Assembly: GCA_963790525.1 (NCBI GenBank)
Contig: CAWBOV010000004.1
Coordinates: 620,001-684,000 of the forward strand
DNA length: 64,000 nucleotides
DNA from: CAWBOV01 sp963790525
GTDB taxonomy: Bacteria; Actinomycetota; Actinomycetes; Mycobacteriales; Jatrophihabitantaceae
Reading direction: 5' to 3'
Of this stretch, positions 8,336 to 16,191 are shown in pieces (the stretch's first letter is position 1; the number at the start of each line of letters is the position of its first letter). A program made the position numbers and the translations under genes. The notes under the pieces are model-generated. The model searched no databases and had not been told where the DNA came from. It was given only the letters and a program-made list of their open reading frames with translations.

Positions 8336-8935
8336 TCACCCGGCGGGTCGGTCCAGCCCGGCGCGCTCCCCGCCGGGGACCCACAGCACGTCCCCGTCCG
8401 CGGTGTTGGCGACGCGGCCGAGGATGAACAGCAGGTCCGACAGGCGGTTGAGGTAGCGCAGCGCCACGGGGTTCGTCCGCTCCGGGTCCTCCTCCAGCAG
8501 CACCCAGCCGCTGCGTTCGGCGCGGCGGGCCAGGGTCCGGGCGACGTGCAGCAGCGCGGCCGCGGGGGTGCCGCCGGGCAGGATGAAGCTGTTGAGCTTC
8601 GGCAGCTCGGCGTTGAACTCGTCGCACCAGCCCTCCAGGCGCGTCACGTACTCCTCGGTGACGCGCAGCGGCGGGTAGGCCGGGTCGGGGGTGATCGGGG
8701 TGCACAGGTCCGCGCCCACGTCGAAGAGATCGTTCTGGATCCAGCGCAGGACCCCTGCCAGGCGGGAGTCGAGCGCGCCCAGGGCGATGGCGACGCCGAT
8801 CGCGGAGTTCGCCTCGTCGACGTCGGCGTAGGCGCCGACCCGCGCCGAGGTCTTGGGCGCACGGGACATGTCGCCGAGCGCGGTCGTCCCGTCGTCGCCG
8901 GTGCGGGTGTAGATGCGGGTGAGGTGAACGGCCAT
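8336..8935 (-). CDS. Cob(I)alamin adenosyltransferase, PduO type
   Basis: This enzyme transfers adenosyl from ATP to cob(I)alamin to make adenosylcobalamin. The 199-residue protein begins MAVHLTRIYTRTGDDGTTAL, the conserved ATP-binding N-terminus, followed by DVDEANSAIG, the IQNDLFDVGADL helix and RYLNRLSDLLFILGR near the C-terminus, all hallmarks of the PduO family. An ATG nine bases upstream (8944) is an alternative start. The product would supply the cofactor for the cobalamin-dependent mutase encoded at 11323-13338. It converges on the kinase gene to its left. Confidence 0.92.
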   Translation of the reverse strand: MAVHLTRIYTRTGDDGTTALGDMSRAPKTSARVGAYADVDEANSAIGVAIALGALDSRLAGVLRWIQNDLFDVGADLCTPITPDPAYPPLRVTEEYVTRLEGWCDEFNAELPKLNSFILPGGTPAAALLHVARTLARRAERSGWVLLEEDPERTNPVALRYLNRLSDLLFILGRVANTADGDVLWVPGGERAGLDRPAG

Positions 8936-9030
8936 GCCGTCCATCGTGACGCATCCGCCGACGCCCCGGAGCCACGGGTGAGCAAGTCGGCCTGGGCCCT
9001 CGCGCGCTCGCAAGCGCTTACCATGTCTGG

Positions 9031-10311
9031 GTGCAGGTGCTCAGGGTGACAGGAGGCGCACGGCTGGCGGGCGAGGTCCCGGTGGTCGGTGCGAAGAACA
9101 GCGTGCTCAAGCTGATGGCGGCCTCGCTGCTGGCCGAGGGCAGGACCACGATCCACAACCTGCCGGCCATCGCCGACGTCGCGATCATGAACGAACTGCT
9201 CCAGCGCCTGGGCTGCGGCACGGAGGAGTCCAGTGACGGGCTGGGCACCGAGGGCGTGGTCATCGACGTCCCGGCACGCCCGCAGTCGGAGGCTCCGTAC
9301 GAACTCGTCCGCAAGATCCGCGCGTCGATCTGCGTGCTCGGCCCCCTGCTCGCGCGCACCGGGCGGGCCGTCGTCGCGCTGCCCGGCGGGGACAACATCG
9401 GCAACCGCAAGCTGGACATGCACTTCGCCGGCCTGGAGCGCATGGGCGCGAGCATGAGCATCGAGCACGGCTTCGTCGTCGCCGAGGCCGCCGTGCTGCG
9501 CGGCGCCACGATCTGGCTCGACTTCCCCAGCGTCGGCGCGACCGAGAACCTCCTGATGGCGGCCGTCATGGCCAAGGGCACCACCGTCATCGACAACGCC
9601 GCCCGTGAGCCCGAGATCGTCGACCTCTGCCGCATGCTCGTGGGCATGGGCGCCCAGATCGGGGGCATCGGCACGTCCACGCTGGAGATCGAGGGCGTCG
9701 ACCGCCTGGTGCCGACCGTCCACCGGGCGGTGTCGGACCGGATCGTCGCGGGAACGTGGGCCATGGCAGCCGCGATGACGCGGGGGGACGTCACGGTGCG
9801 CGGCGCCCATGCCAACCACCTGGAGATCGCGCTGGACAAGCTCGTCACCGCCGGCGCTCAGATCGACGTCCTGGCCGACGGGTTCCGGGTGCAGATGCAC
9901 GATCGTCCGCGCTCCTTCGACGTCGTGACGCTGCCGTACCCCGGCTTCCCGACCGATCTGCAGCCGCAGGCGATCGCGCTGCTGTCCGTGGCCGACGGCG
10001 CCGCGATGATCACCGAGAACCTGTTCGACGCCCGGTTCGTGTTCTGCGACGAGATCGGGCGCATGGGCGCCGACGTCCGTACCGACGGCCACCACGCGGT
10101 GGTGCGCGGCAAGGAGCGTCTGTCGGCAGCGCCGGTGCGCGCCACGGACATCCGCGCGGGTGTGGGCCTCGTCCTGGCCGGTCTCGTGGCCGACGGTGTC
10201 ACCGACGTGCTCGACATCCACCACATCGACCGGGGTTACGCCCGCCTCGAGGAGCAGCTGCGTTCCCTCGGGGCCGAGGTCAGCCGGGCCGAGGTCGCCG
10301 AGTACGAATGA
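9031..10311 (+). CDS. murA: UDP-N-acetylglucosamine 1-carboxyvinyltransferase
   Basis: MurA transfers enolpyruvate from PEP to UDP-GlcNAc, the first committed step of peptidoglycan synthesis. The 426-residue protein has the inside-out alpha/beta barrel repeats, the PEP-contacting Lys in VVGAKNSVLKLMAA, and SVGATENLLMAAV, AREPEIVDLCRML and PGFPTDLQPQAIALLS. The catalytic-loop position that is Cys115 in E. coli is Asp here (LPGGDNIGNRKLD), the natural variant known from mycobacteria that makes the enzyme insensitive to fosfomycin. GTG 9031 is the start. The neighbourhood (atp operon, adenosyltransferase, murA, nucS) resembles the M. tuberculosis Rv1304-Rv1321 region. Confidence 0.97.
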   Translation: MQVLRVTGGARLAGEVPVVGAKNSVLKLMAASLLAEGRTTIHNLPAIADVAIMNELLQRLGCGTEESSDGLGTEGVVIDVPARPQSEAPYELVRKIRASICVLGPLLARTGRAVVALPGGDNIGNRKLDMHFAGLERMGASMSIEHGFVVAEAAVLRGATIWLDFPSVGATENLLMAAVMAKGTTVIDNAAREPEIVDLCRMLVGMGAQIGGIGTSTLEIEGVDRLVPTVHRAVSDRIVAGTWAMAAAMTRGDVTVRGAHANHLEIALDKLVTAGAQIDVLADGFRVQMHDRPRSFDVVTLPYPGFPTDLQPQAIALLSVADGAAMITENLFDARFVFCDEIGRMGADVRTDGHHAVVRGKERLSAAPVRATDIRAGVGLVLAGLVADGVTDVLDIHHIDRGYARLEEQLRSLGAEVSRAEVAEYE

Positions 10312-10336
10312 TCGGCCGCCGCGGGACGGGCTGACC

Positions 10337-10648
10337 TCAGTGGGTGCCCGGCGGCAGCAGCCTCTGCGCCTGGGCCAGGTCGTCCCGGAAGACGAAGATG
10401 TCCACCCGGCCGTCGCGGCGGTTGCTCATGGACGAGCGGATGTTGGCGTCGCCGAGGACCGCGCGCAACGACATCCCCTCCGTTCGGGTGACCCCGTTCG
10501 CCACCGGTTCGAGCAGTCCGGGGGTGGCGTCACCGGGGACCACCACCCGTCGCCGTGACCGGGCCGGCCGGAACACCCAGCGCATCAGCCAGGTCATGCC
10601 GCCGAGCGCGATGAGTGCCGTGACCAGGACGCTCAGATCACCGTTCAC
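10337..10648 (-). CDS. Small single-pass membrane protein, unknown function
   Basis: This 103-residue protein has an N-terminal membrane helix (about residues 5-25, LSVLVTALIALGGMTWLMRW), then a very basic junction (RPARSRRR) and a short soluble tail containing NRRDGRVDIFVFRDDLAQAQRLL. I do not recognise the family with certainty; small proteins of this type lie near murA in several actinobacteria. It starts with GTG, is convergent with murA, and lies in the same orientation as the phosphoribosyltransferase gene to its right, with about 40 bases between them. Confidence 0.6.
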   Translation of the reverse strand: MNGDLSVLVTALIALGGMTWLMRWVFRPARSRRRVVVPGDATPGLLEPVANGVTRTEGMSLRAVLGDANIRSSMSNRRDGRVDIFVFRDDLAQAQRLLPPGTH

Positions 10649-10690
10649 GCCTGCCAGTGTGACAGTCCACCGGCGGCGCTGCGAGGCCGA

Positions 10691-11197
10691 TCAGGCGTCG
10701 CGGTTGCGGGCCTGCACCACGGGCGGCTGCGACGACCAGGGAAAGTTGATCCAGCGGTCCGTGCGGCGCCAGACGTACTCGCACTTCACGGTCGAGTGCG
10801 GCTTCTCGTACAGCACCGCGCACCGGGCTTCGAGCACCCGGTCGGTACAGAAGTCCTTGATCAGGCGCAGCGTCGCGCCAGTGTCGGCGACGTCGTCGGC
10901 GATGAGCACGCGCGCCCCCGCGAGGTCGACCGGCTGGGGCACCGGAGGGAGCATCACCGGCATGTCGAGGCGTTCGTCGATCCCGGTGTAGAACTCCACG
11001 TTCACCACCGACAGGTTCTTCACGTCGAGGGCGTACCCGAGCGCTCCGGCGGCGAACAGGCCGCCGCGGGCCACGCAGAGGATGAGATCGGGGCGGTACC
11101 CGTCCCCGGCGATGGTCCTCGCCAGGTCGCGGCTCGCGGAGCCGAAGAGCTCCCAGTCCAGGATCTCGCGCTCGTGCAGGGGCGGTGCCGTGGCCAT
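10691..11197 (-). CDS. Phosphoribosyltransferase family protein
   Basis: This is a 168-residue type I phosphoribosyltransferase. The PRPP-binding loop is VLIADDVADTGATLRLI (about 95-111), preceded by the flexible-loop region YRPDLILCVARGGLFAAGAL with the conserved ARGG. It resembles the actinobacterial xanthine/hypoxanthine-type PRTases (gpt-like); the C-terminus RRTDRWINFPWSS fits that group. ATG 11197 was chosen over an earlier in-frame start because AAGGA lies about 10 bases upstream and the homologous fold begins there. The exact base substrate cannot be told. It is divergent from the mutase gene. Confidence 0.82.
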   Translation of the reverse strand: MATAPPLHEREILDWELFGSASRDLARTIAGDGYRPDLILCVARGGLFAAGALGYALDVKNLSVVNVEFYTGIDERLDMPVMLPPVPQPVDLAGARVLIADDVADTGATLRLIKDFCTDRVLEARCAVLYEKPHSTVKCEYVWRRTDRWINFPWSSQPPVVQARNRDA

Positions 11198-11288
11198 GTG
11201 AGCATCCTTGCAGCTCCGTCCGGTGCGTTCCGCCGGAGGTACGTGAGCGATGGGACACAAACGTGGCGCACCCGCCGCCCGGTCTCCC

Positions 11289-11294
11289 TACAAT
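11289..11294 (+). promoter_or_regulatory. Possible -10 element ahead of the mutase gene
   Basis: TACAAT in the 125-base divergent gap differs from the sigma-70 -10 consensus by one base and lies 29 bases before the mutase ATG. No convincing -35 hexamer is visible 16-18 bases upstream. No cobalamin riboswitch core is seen in the same gap. Confidence 0.3.
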
Positions 11295-11322
11295 CCGCAC
11301 AGACGTTCTGGGAGGTGTCGGA

Positions 11323-13338
11323 ATGCCCTATCCCGATGACGACAGGCGTGATCGTCCGTGGGTCATGCGCACATATGCGGGACACTCGTCCCCGGTCGAA
11401 TCGAACGCCCTGTACCGGCGCAACCTGGCCAAGGGCCAGACCGGGCTGTCGGTCGCCTTCGACCTGCCCACGCAGACCGGCTACGACCCCGACCACGAAC
11501 TCGCTCGCGGCGAGGTGGGCAAGGTCGGCGTCCCCGTCTCCCATCTGGGGGATCTGCGGGCGCTGTTCGACGGCATCCCGCTCGAGCAGATGAACACGTC
11601 GATGACGATCAATGCGCCGGCCATGTGGATGATGGCGCTCTACCTGACCGTGGCCGACGAGCAGGCCGACGCGGCGGGGCTGGACCGCGACGAGGTGCGC
11701 GCGCGTCTGGCCGGCACGACCCAGAACGACATCGTCAAGGAGTACCTCTCGCGCGGGACGTACGTCTTCCCGCCCGCGCCGTCGCTGCGGCTGATCACGG
11801 ACACGATCGCCTACACGGTGGCCCACGTGCCCAAGTGGAACCCGATCAACATCTGCAGCTATCACCTGCAGGAGGCGGGGGCGACGCCCGTCCAGGAGGT
11901 GGCGTACGCGCTGTGCACCGCGATCGCGGTGCTCGACGCCGTGCGCGACTCCGGCCAGGTCGAGCCGGAGGCCTTCGGTGAGGTCGTCGCGCGGATCTCG
12001 TTCTTCGTCAACGCAGGGGTGCGCTTCGTCGAGGAGATGTGCAAGATGCGCGCCTTCCTCGTGCTGTGGGACGAGATCACCTCCGAGCGCTACGGGGTCA
12101 CCGACGCCAAGCAGCGGCGCTTCCGCTACGGCGTCCAGGTGAACTCGCTGGGCCTGACCGAGGCGCAGCCGGAGAACAATGTCACCCGGATCCTGCTCGA
12201 GATGCTGGCCGTGTCCCTCTCCCGCGACGCGCGGGCCCGCGCCATCCAGCTGCCCGCCTGGAACGAGGCGCTCGGCCTGCCGCGACCGTGGGATCAGCAG
12301 TGGTCGCTGCGCATGCAGCAGGTGCTCGCGTTCGAGACCGATCTGCTCGACTACAACGACCTGTTCGACGGCTCGCACGTCGTGGCGGCCAAGACCGCCC
12401 AGATCGCCGACGAGGCGCGCGCCGAGATCGCCCGCGTGCAGGATCTCGGTGGCGCCGTGGCCGCCGTGGAGTCCGGGTACATCAAGTCGCAGCTCGTGTC
12501 CTCACTGGCCCGGCGCCGGCGGCGGATGGAGTCCGGTGAGGACATCCTGGTGGGCGTCAACGCCTACACCGAGTCCGAACCCAACCCGCTGACCTCCGAC
12601 ATCGACGGCTCCATCCTCAGCGTCGACCCCGCCGTCGAGGCCGCCGCCGTGGAGGCGCTGCGCGAGTGGCGCCTGCACCGCGACGAGGTCACCGTCAAGG
12701 CCGCGCTCGCCGCGCTGGAGGAGACCGCGCGCACGGATGCCAACCTGATGGAGGCGTCCCTGGTCTGCGCCCGCGCGGGCGTCACGACGGGGGAGTGGGC
12801 CGGCACGCTGCGCGAGGTGTTCGGTGAGTTCCGGGCGCCGACCGGTGTGGCGGCAGCGGCCGGGGGTTCGGCGACGAACCTGGAAGCCGTCCGGGCGCGC
12901 GTTCGGGAGACCGGCGCGCAGCTCGGCCATCCGCTGAAGTTCCTGGTCGGCAAGCCGGGCCTGGACGGCCACTCCAACGGCGCCGAGCAGATCGCGGTAC
13001 GTGCCCGCGACGCCGGCTTCGAGGTGATCTACCAGGGCATCCGCCTGACGCCCGCCCAGATCGTGGCCGCCGCCGTCCAGGAGGACGTGGACGTGGTCGG
13101 GCTGTCGATCCTGTCGGGGTCGCACCTGTCGGTGGTGCCGGAGGTGGTGGACGGCCTGCGCGCCGCCGGGCTGGGTGACGTCCCGGTGGTGGTCGGCGGC
13201 ATCATCCCCGAGGCCGACGCGGAGATCCTCAGGGCCAAGGGCGTCGCGCGGGTGTTCACGCCCAAGGACTTCGCGATGTCCGACGTGCTCGGTCAGGTCC
13301 TGGACGCCGTCGTCGAGAGCGTGGCCGCGGCCCGCTAG
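11323..13338 (+). CDS. meaA: Adenosylcobalamin-dependent acyl-CoA mutase, meaA/ethylmalonyl-CoA mutase type
   Basis: This 671-residue single-chain mutase has an N-terminal TIM-barrel substrate domain (about 1-510) and a C-terminal cobalamin-binding domain (about 540-665) with the DxHxxG motif in GLDGHSNGAEQ. The sequence TQTGYDPDHELARGEVGKVG and LEQMNTSMTINAPAMWMM in the barrel are typical of the meaA/ethylmalonyl-CoA mutase group rather than of the two-subunit methylmalonyl-CoA mutase. Known members convert (2R)-ethylmalonyl-CoA to methylsuccinyl-CoA in C2 assimilation. GGGAGG at 11310-11315 fixes the ATG. No crotonyl-CoA carboxylase/reductase lies in the window, so pathway assignment is inferred. 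The adenosyltransferase at 8336-8935 would supply its cofactor. Confidence 0.9.
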   Translation: MPYPDDDRRDRPWVMRTYAGHSSPVESNALYRRNLAKGQTGLSVAFDLPTQTGYDPDHELARGEVGKVGVPVSHLGDLRALFDGIPLEQMNTSMTINAPAMWMMALYLTVADEQADAAGLDRDEVRARLAGTTQNDIVKEYLSRGTYVFPPAPSLRLITDTIAYTVAHVPKWNPINICSYHLQEAGATPVQEVAYALCTAIAVLDAVRDSGQVEPEAFGEVVARISFFVNAGVRFVEEMCKMRAFLVLWDEITSERYGVTDAKQRRFRYGVQVNSLGLTEAQPENNVTRILLEMLAVSLSRDARARAIQLPAWNEALGLPRPWDQQWSLRMQQVLAFETDLLDYNDLFDGSHVVAAKTAQIADEARAEIARVQDLGGAVAAVESGYIKSQLVSSLARRRRRMESGEDILVGVNAYTESEPNPLTSDIDGSILSVDPAVEAAAVEALREWRLHRDEVTVKAALAALEETARTDANLMEASLVCARAGVTTGEWAGTLREVFGEFRAPTGVAAAAGGSATNLEAVRARVRETGAQLGHPLKFLVGKPGLDGHSNGAEQIAVRARDAGFEVIYQGIRLTPAQIVAAAVQEDVDVVGLSILSGSHLSVVPEVVDGLRAAGLGDVPVVVGGIIPEADAEILRAKGVARVFTPKDFAMSDVLGQVLDAVVESVAAAR

Positions 13339-13349
13339 GCTGCCCACTC

Positions 13350-14024
13350 GTGCGCCTGGTTATCGCCCGTTGCAGTGTCGACTACGTCGGCCGGCTGACG
13401 GCGCACCTGCCGTTGGCGACGCGGCTCCTGGTCGTCAAGGCCGACGGCAGCGTGCTGGTGCACTCCGACGGCGGGTCCTACAAGCCGCTGAACTGGATGA
13501 GCCCACCGTGCGCGCTGGCCGAGTCCCGAACCGAGGACGGCACGCTGCTGTGGACCGTGTCGAACAAGGCCGGCGAACAACTGATCGTGACCTTCGAGGA
13601 GATCTTCGACGACGTCAGCCACGAGCTGGGCGCGGACCCCGGGCTGGTCAAGGACGGTGTCGAGGCCCATCTGCAGAAGCTGCTCGCCGAGCACATCGAC
13701 ACCCTCGGCGACGGGTATCGCCTGGTGCGCCGCGAGTTCCCGACCGCGATCGGTCCGGTCGACATCATGGCGCGCGACCCGAAGGGCGTGGCTGTGGCGG
13801 TCGAGATCAAGCGGCGCGGCGAGATCGACGGCGTCGAGCAGCTGACCAGGTACCTGGAGCTGCTCAACCGCGATCCGCTGCTGGCGCCCGTCCGCGGGGT
13901 GTTCGCGGCACAGGAGATCAAACCCCAGGCGCGGACGCTCGCCGAGGATCGCGGCATCACCTGCGTCGTCCTGGACTACGACCTGCTCCGTGGCCGCGAC
14001 GATCCGTCCCAGCGCCTGTTCTGA
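13350..14024 (+). CDS. nucS: Mismatch-specific endonuclease NucS/EndoMS
   Basis: NucS cleaves DNA at mismatches and provides non-canonical mismatch repair in actinobacteria, which lack MutS/MutL. The 224-residue protein has an N-terminal DNA-binding/dimerisation domain (about 1-105) and a C-terminal RecB-like nuclease domain with GPVDIMARDP and AVAVEIKRRGEIDGVEQLTRY, giving the Asp, Glu and Lys catalytic residues. It ends with RLF, consistent with the C-terminal clamp-binding tail of the family. GTG 13350 lies 12 bases after the mutase stop, so cotranscription is possible. Confidence 0.95.
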   Translation: MRLVIARCSVDYVGRLTAHLPLATRLLVVKADGSVLVHSDGGSYKPLNWMSPPCALAESRTEDGTLLWTVSNKAGEQLIVTFEEIFDDVSHELGADPGLVKDGVEAHLQKLLAEHIDTLGDGYRLVRREFPTAIGPVDIMARDPKGVAVAVEIKRRGEIDGVEQLTRYLELLNRDPLLAPVRGVFAAQEIKPQARTLAEDRGITCVVLDYDLLRGRDDPSQRLF

Positions 14025-14143
14025 TCGCGTCCGCTGCCGTCGTCGGCTGCGATGCCCACAGCTCACAGGGCTTGAGCGGGTCGTTGTCCACAGCCGAGAG
14101 ATGTCCCTGGCGCGTCCGCTGCGGGGTCGCCTACGGTGGCCAC

Positions 14144-14527
14144 ATGGCCTCCGATCCTCAGACAGAGCTTCGCGTGTCCCGCCTCGAGAACGAAAGCCAC
14201 TCGCTGTACGACCTGATCGGCGACATCAGGTCGACCCAGCAGGAGCACTCTCTGCGCTTCGGCACGATCGACTCGACTCTGCAGGAGCACTCGCGGCGCT
14301 TCGTCACCATCGACTCGACTCTGCAGGAGCACACGCTGCGACTCGTCACCATCGACTCGACTCTGCAGGAGCACACGCTGCGACTCGTCACCATCGACTC
14401 GACTCTGCAGGAGCACTCGCGGCGCTTCGACACCATCGACTCGACTCTGCAGGAGCACTCGCGGCGCTTCGACACCATCGACTCGACCCTGGCCGACATC
14501 GTGCGCCGCCTTCCCGACCCTTCCTGA
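14144..14527 (+). CDS. Small repetitive coiled-coil-like protein
   Basis: The 127-residue product is almost entirely six tandem copies of a 14-residue unit of the form QEHSRRFVTIDSTL, with short unique ends (MASDPQTELRVSRLENESHS at the start and ADIVRRLPDPS at the end). A 14-residue period is two heptads, with hydrophobic residues at F, I and L, so a rod-like coiled coil or helical bundle is likely. There is no signal peptide or membrane helix. I do not recognise a family and assign no function. The upstream gap contains one perfect DnaA-box-like 9-mer (14084-14092). Confidence 0.65.
   Translation: MASDPQTELRVSRLENESHSLYDLIGDIRSTQQEHSLRFGTIDSTLQEHSRRFVTIDSTLQEHTLRLVTIDSTLQEHTLRLVTIDSTLQEHSRRFDTIDSTLQEHSRRFDTIDSTLADIVRRLPDPS
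14240..14491 (+). repeat. Six tandem 42-bp repeats inside the repeat protein gene
   Basis: Six units of 42 bases each encode QEH-x4-[VDG]TIDSTL. The third and fourth units are identical at protein level (HTLRLV), as are the fifth and sixth (HSRRFD), pointing to recent duplication. The array is in frame and contains the core CATCGACTCGACTCTGCAGG in most units, so copy number can change without breaking the gene. Confidence 0.9.
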
Positions 14528-14595
14528 TCGCCCATGTCCGGCGCCGACTTCCGGAAAGCCTGGCCCTCCTTGTTACCGACGGGTAGCCTCGGTCC

Positions 14596-16191
14596 ATGCT
14601 GGACCACGGCGGCACCGCAGCCGCGTACGACTATGTGATCGTCGGTGCCGGTAGCGCCGGGTGCGTGCTCGCCGCACGGCTGTCCGAGGACCCCGGGGTG
14701 AGCGTCCTCGTTCTCGAGGCCGGCGGCCCCGACGACGTCGACGAGATCCACATCCCGGCTGCCCTCTACCGGCTGTTCAAGACTCGGTACGACTGGAACT
14801 ACACGACCGAGCCGCAGCGCAACGCCCACGGCCGCAGGCTGTTCTGGCCGCGCGGGCGGGTCCTCGGCGGGTCGTCCTCGATCAACGCCATGCTCTACAT
14901 CCGCGGCAATCGGCTGGACTACGACACCTGGCGCGACAACGGCGCGAAGGGGTGGGGATTCGACGACCTGCTGCCCTACTTCCTCCGTGCTGAGGACAAC
15001 CAGCGTGGCGCGTCGCAGTTCCACGGGGTCGGCGGGCCCCTGCGCGTGGAGGACCAGCGCAACCCGCACGAGATGTCCGAGCGGATCCTCGAGGCCGCGA
15101 TCGCCTCCGGCATCCCCGCCAACGACGACGTCAACGGTGCGCGCCAGGACGGTGCGGGCTTCTTTCAGGTGACCCAGCGCGGCGGCCGGCGCTGGTCGGC
15201 GGCCGACGCCTACCTGCATCCGAGCCTCGCGCGCCCGAACCTGACCGTGCTGACCGATGCCCTGGCGCACCGGGTCGTGGTGTCGGGAGGAGTCGCCACG
15301 GCAGTCACCTACGAGCGGCGCGGTGAGCTGGTGACCGTCCAGGCGCGGCGCGAGGTCCTGCTCAGCGGCGGGGCGATCAACTCCCCGCAGCTGCTGATGC
15401 TCTCGGGCATCGGCCCTGCCGGGCACCTGCGCGAGCACGGCATCGACGTCGTCGCGGACTCGCCCAACGTCGGCCGGCGCCTGCAGGATCATCCCCTCGC
15501 CCCGGCGCAGTACTTCACCGGCGGCCTCACCGACCTGTTCGCCGCCGAGAAGTTGCCCCAGTTCGCGCGCTGGTTCGCCCGGCACACCGGACCCCTGACC
15601 AGTCCGGTGGCGGAGGTCTGCGCCTTCGTCCGCAGCAGCGCGGACAAACCCGCGCCGGACCTGCAGTTCCACATGATCCCGGCCATGCTCAAGGAGCACG
15701 GGCTGGAGCCGGCGCCGGGCGTGGGGCTCACGATGTGCGCCGTCCTCGTCGACGTCGCCAGCCGGGGCACGATCACGCTCCGGTCCGCCGACCCGCGCCA
15801 CAAGGTCGCCATCGACGCCAACTACCTCGACGAGGACGCCGACCTCGCCTCCATCGTGGCCGGGATCCGGATCGCGCGCGACATCGCCGCGCAGTCCCCG
15901 CTGGCCAGGCACGTGCGCAGCGAGTACCTGCCCGGCCGCGATGCCCGCACCGATGCCCAGCTCGCCGAGCACGTCCGCGCCGAGTTGCAGACGCTGTACC
16001 ACCCCACCTCGACCTGTGCGCTCGGACCCGAGGACGGCGACGTGGTCGACCTGGAACTGCGCGTGCGGGGAGTGGAGCGGTTGCGGGTGGTCGACGCCTC
16101 CGTCATGCCCACCGTCCCGCGCGGAAACACCAACGCCCCGACCATCGCGATCGCCGAACGCGCCGCCGACCTGATCAAGGGAGCCTCGTGA
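14596..16191 (+). CDS. GMC-family FAD-dependent alcohol oxidoreductase (choline dehydrogenase-like)
   Basis: This is a 531-residue glucose-methanol-choline oxidoreductase. The N-terminal dinucleotide fold is DYVIVGAGSAGCVLAARLSE (about 11-30), followed by the GMC signature RGRVLGGSSSINAMLYIRG and the second signature GGAINSPQLLMLSGIGP. The catalytic His is in the YHPTSTCALG segment and the FAD tail motif is PRGNTNAPTIAIAE. It oxidises an alcohol to an aldehyde. The overlapping downstream aldehyde dehydrogenase (GTGA) suggests a two-step alcohol-to-acid route, as in choline-to-betaine oxidation, but the substrate is not fixed by sequence. No betaine transporter or BetI is adjacent. Confidence 0.88.
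   Translation: MLDHGGTAAAYDYVIVGAGSAGCVLAARLSEDPGVSVLVLEAGGPDDVDEIHIPAALYRLFKTRYDWNYTTEPQRNAHGRRLFWPRGRVLGGSSSINAMLYIRGNRLDYDTWRDNGAKGWGFDDLLPYFLRAEDNQRGASQFHGVGGPLRVEDQRNPHEMSERILEAAIASGIPANDDVNGARQDGAGFFQVTQRGGRRWSAADAYLHPSLARPNLTVLTDALAHRVVVSGGVATAVTYERRGELVTVQARREVLLSGGAINSPQLLMLSGIGPAGHLREHGIDVVADSPNVGRRLQDHPLAPAQYFTGGLTDLFAAEKLPQFARWFARHTGPLTSPVAEVCAFVRSSADKPAPDLQFHMIPAMLKEHGLEPAPGVGLTMCAVLVDVASRGTITLRSADPRHKVAIDANYLDEDADLASIVAGIRIARDIAAQSPLARHVRSEYLPGRDARTDAQLAEHVRAELQTLYHPTSTCALGPEDGDVVDLELRVRGVERLRVVDASVMPTVPRGNTNAPTIAIAERAADLIKGAS

Noticed and set aside
11198..11322. Cobalamin riboswitch ahead of the B12-dependent mutase gene
   Set aside because: The gap is only 125 bases and no B12-box core was seen.
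14084..14092. TTGTCCACA, a perfect DnaA-box-like 9-mer
   Set aside because: It is single, with no cluster, no AT-rich unwinding region and no dnaA/dnaN genes; it is not evidence of an origin.
14240..14491. Regular 42-bp repeats as a possible CRISPR array
   Set aside because: Repeats are contiguous, without spacers, in frame and protein coding.
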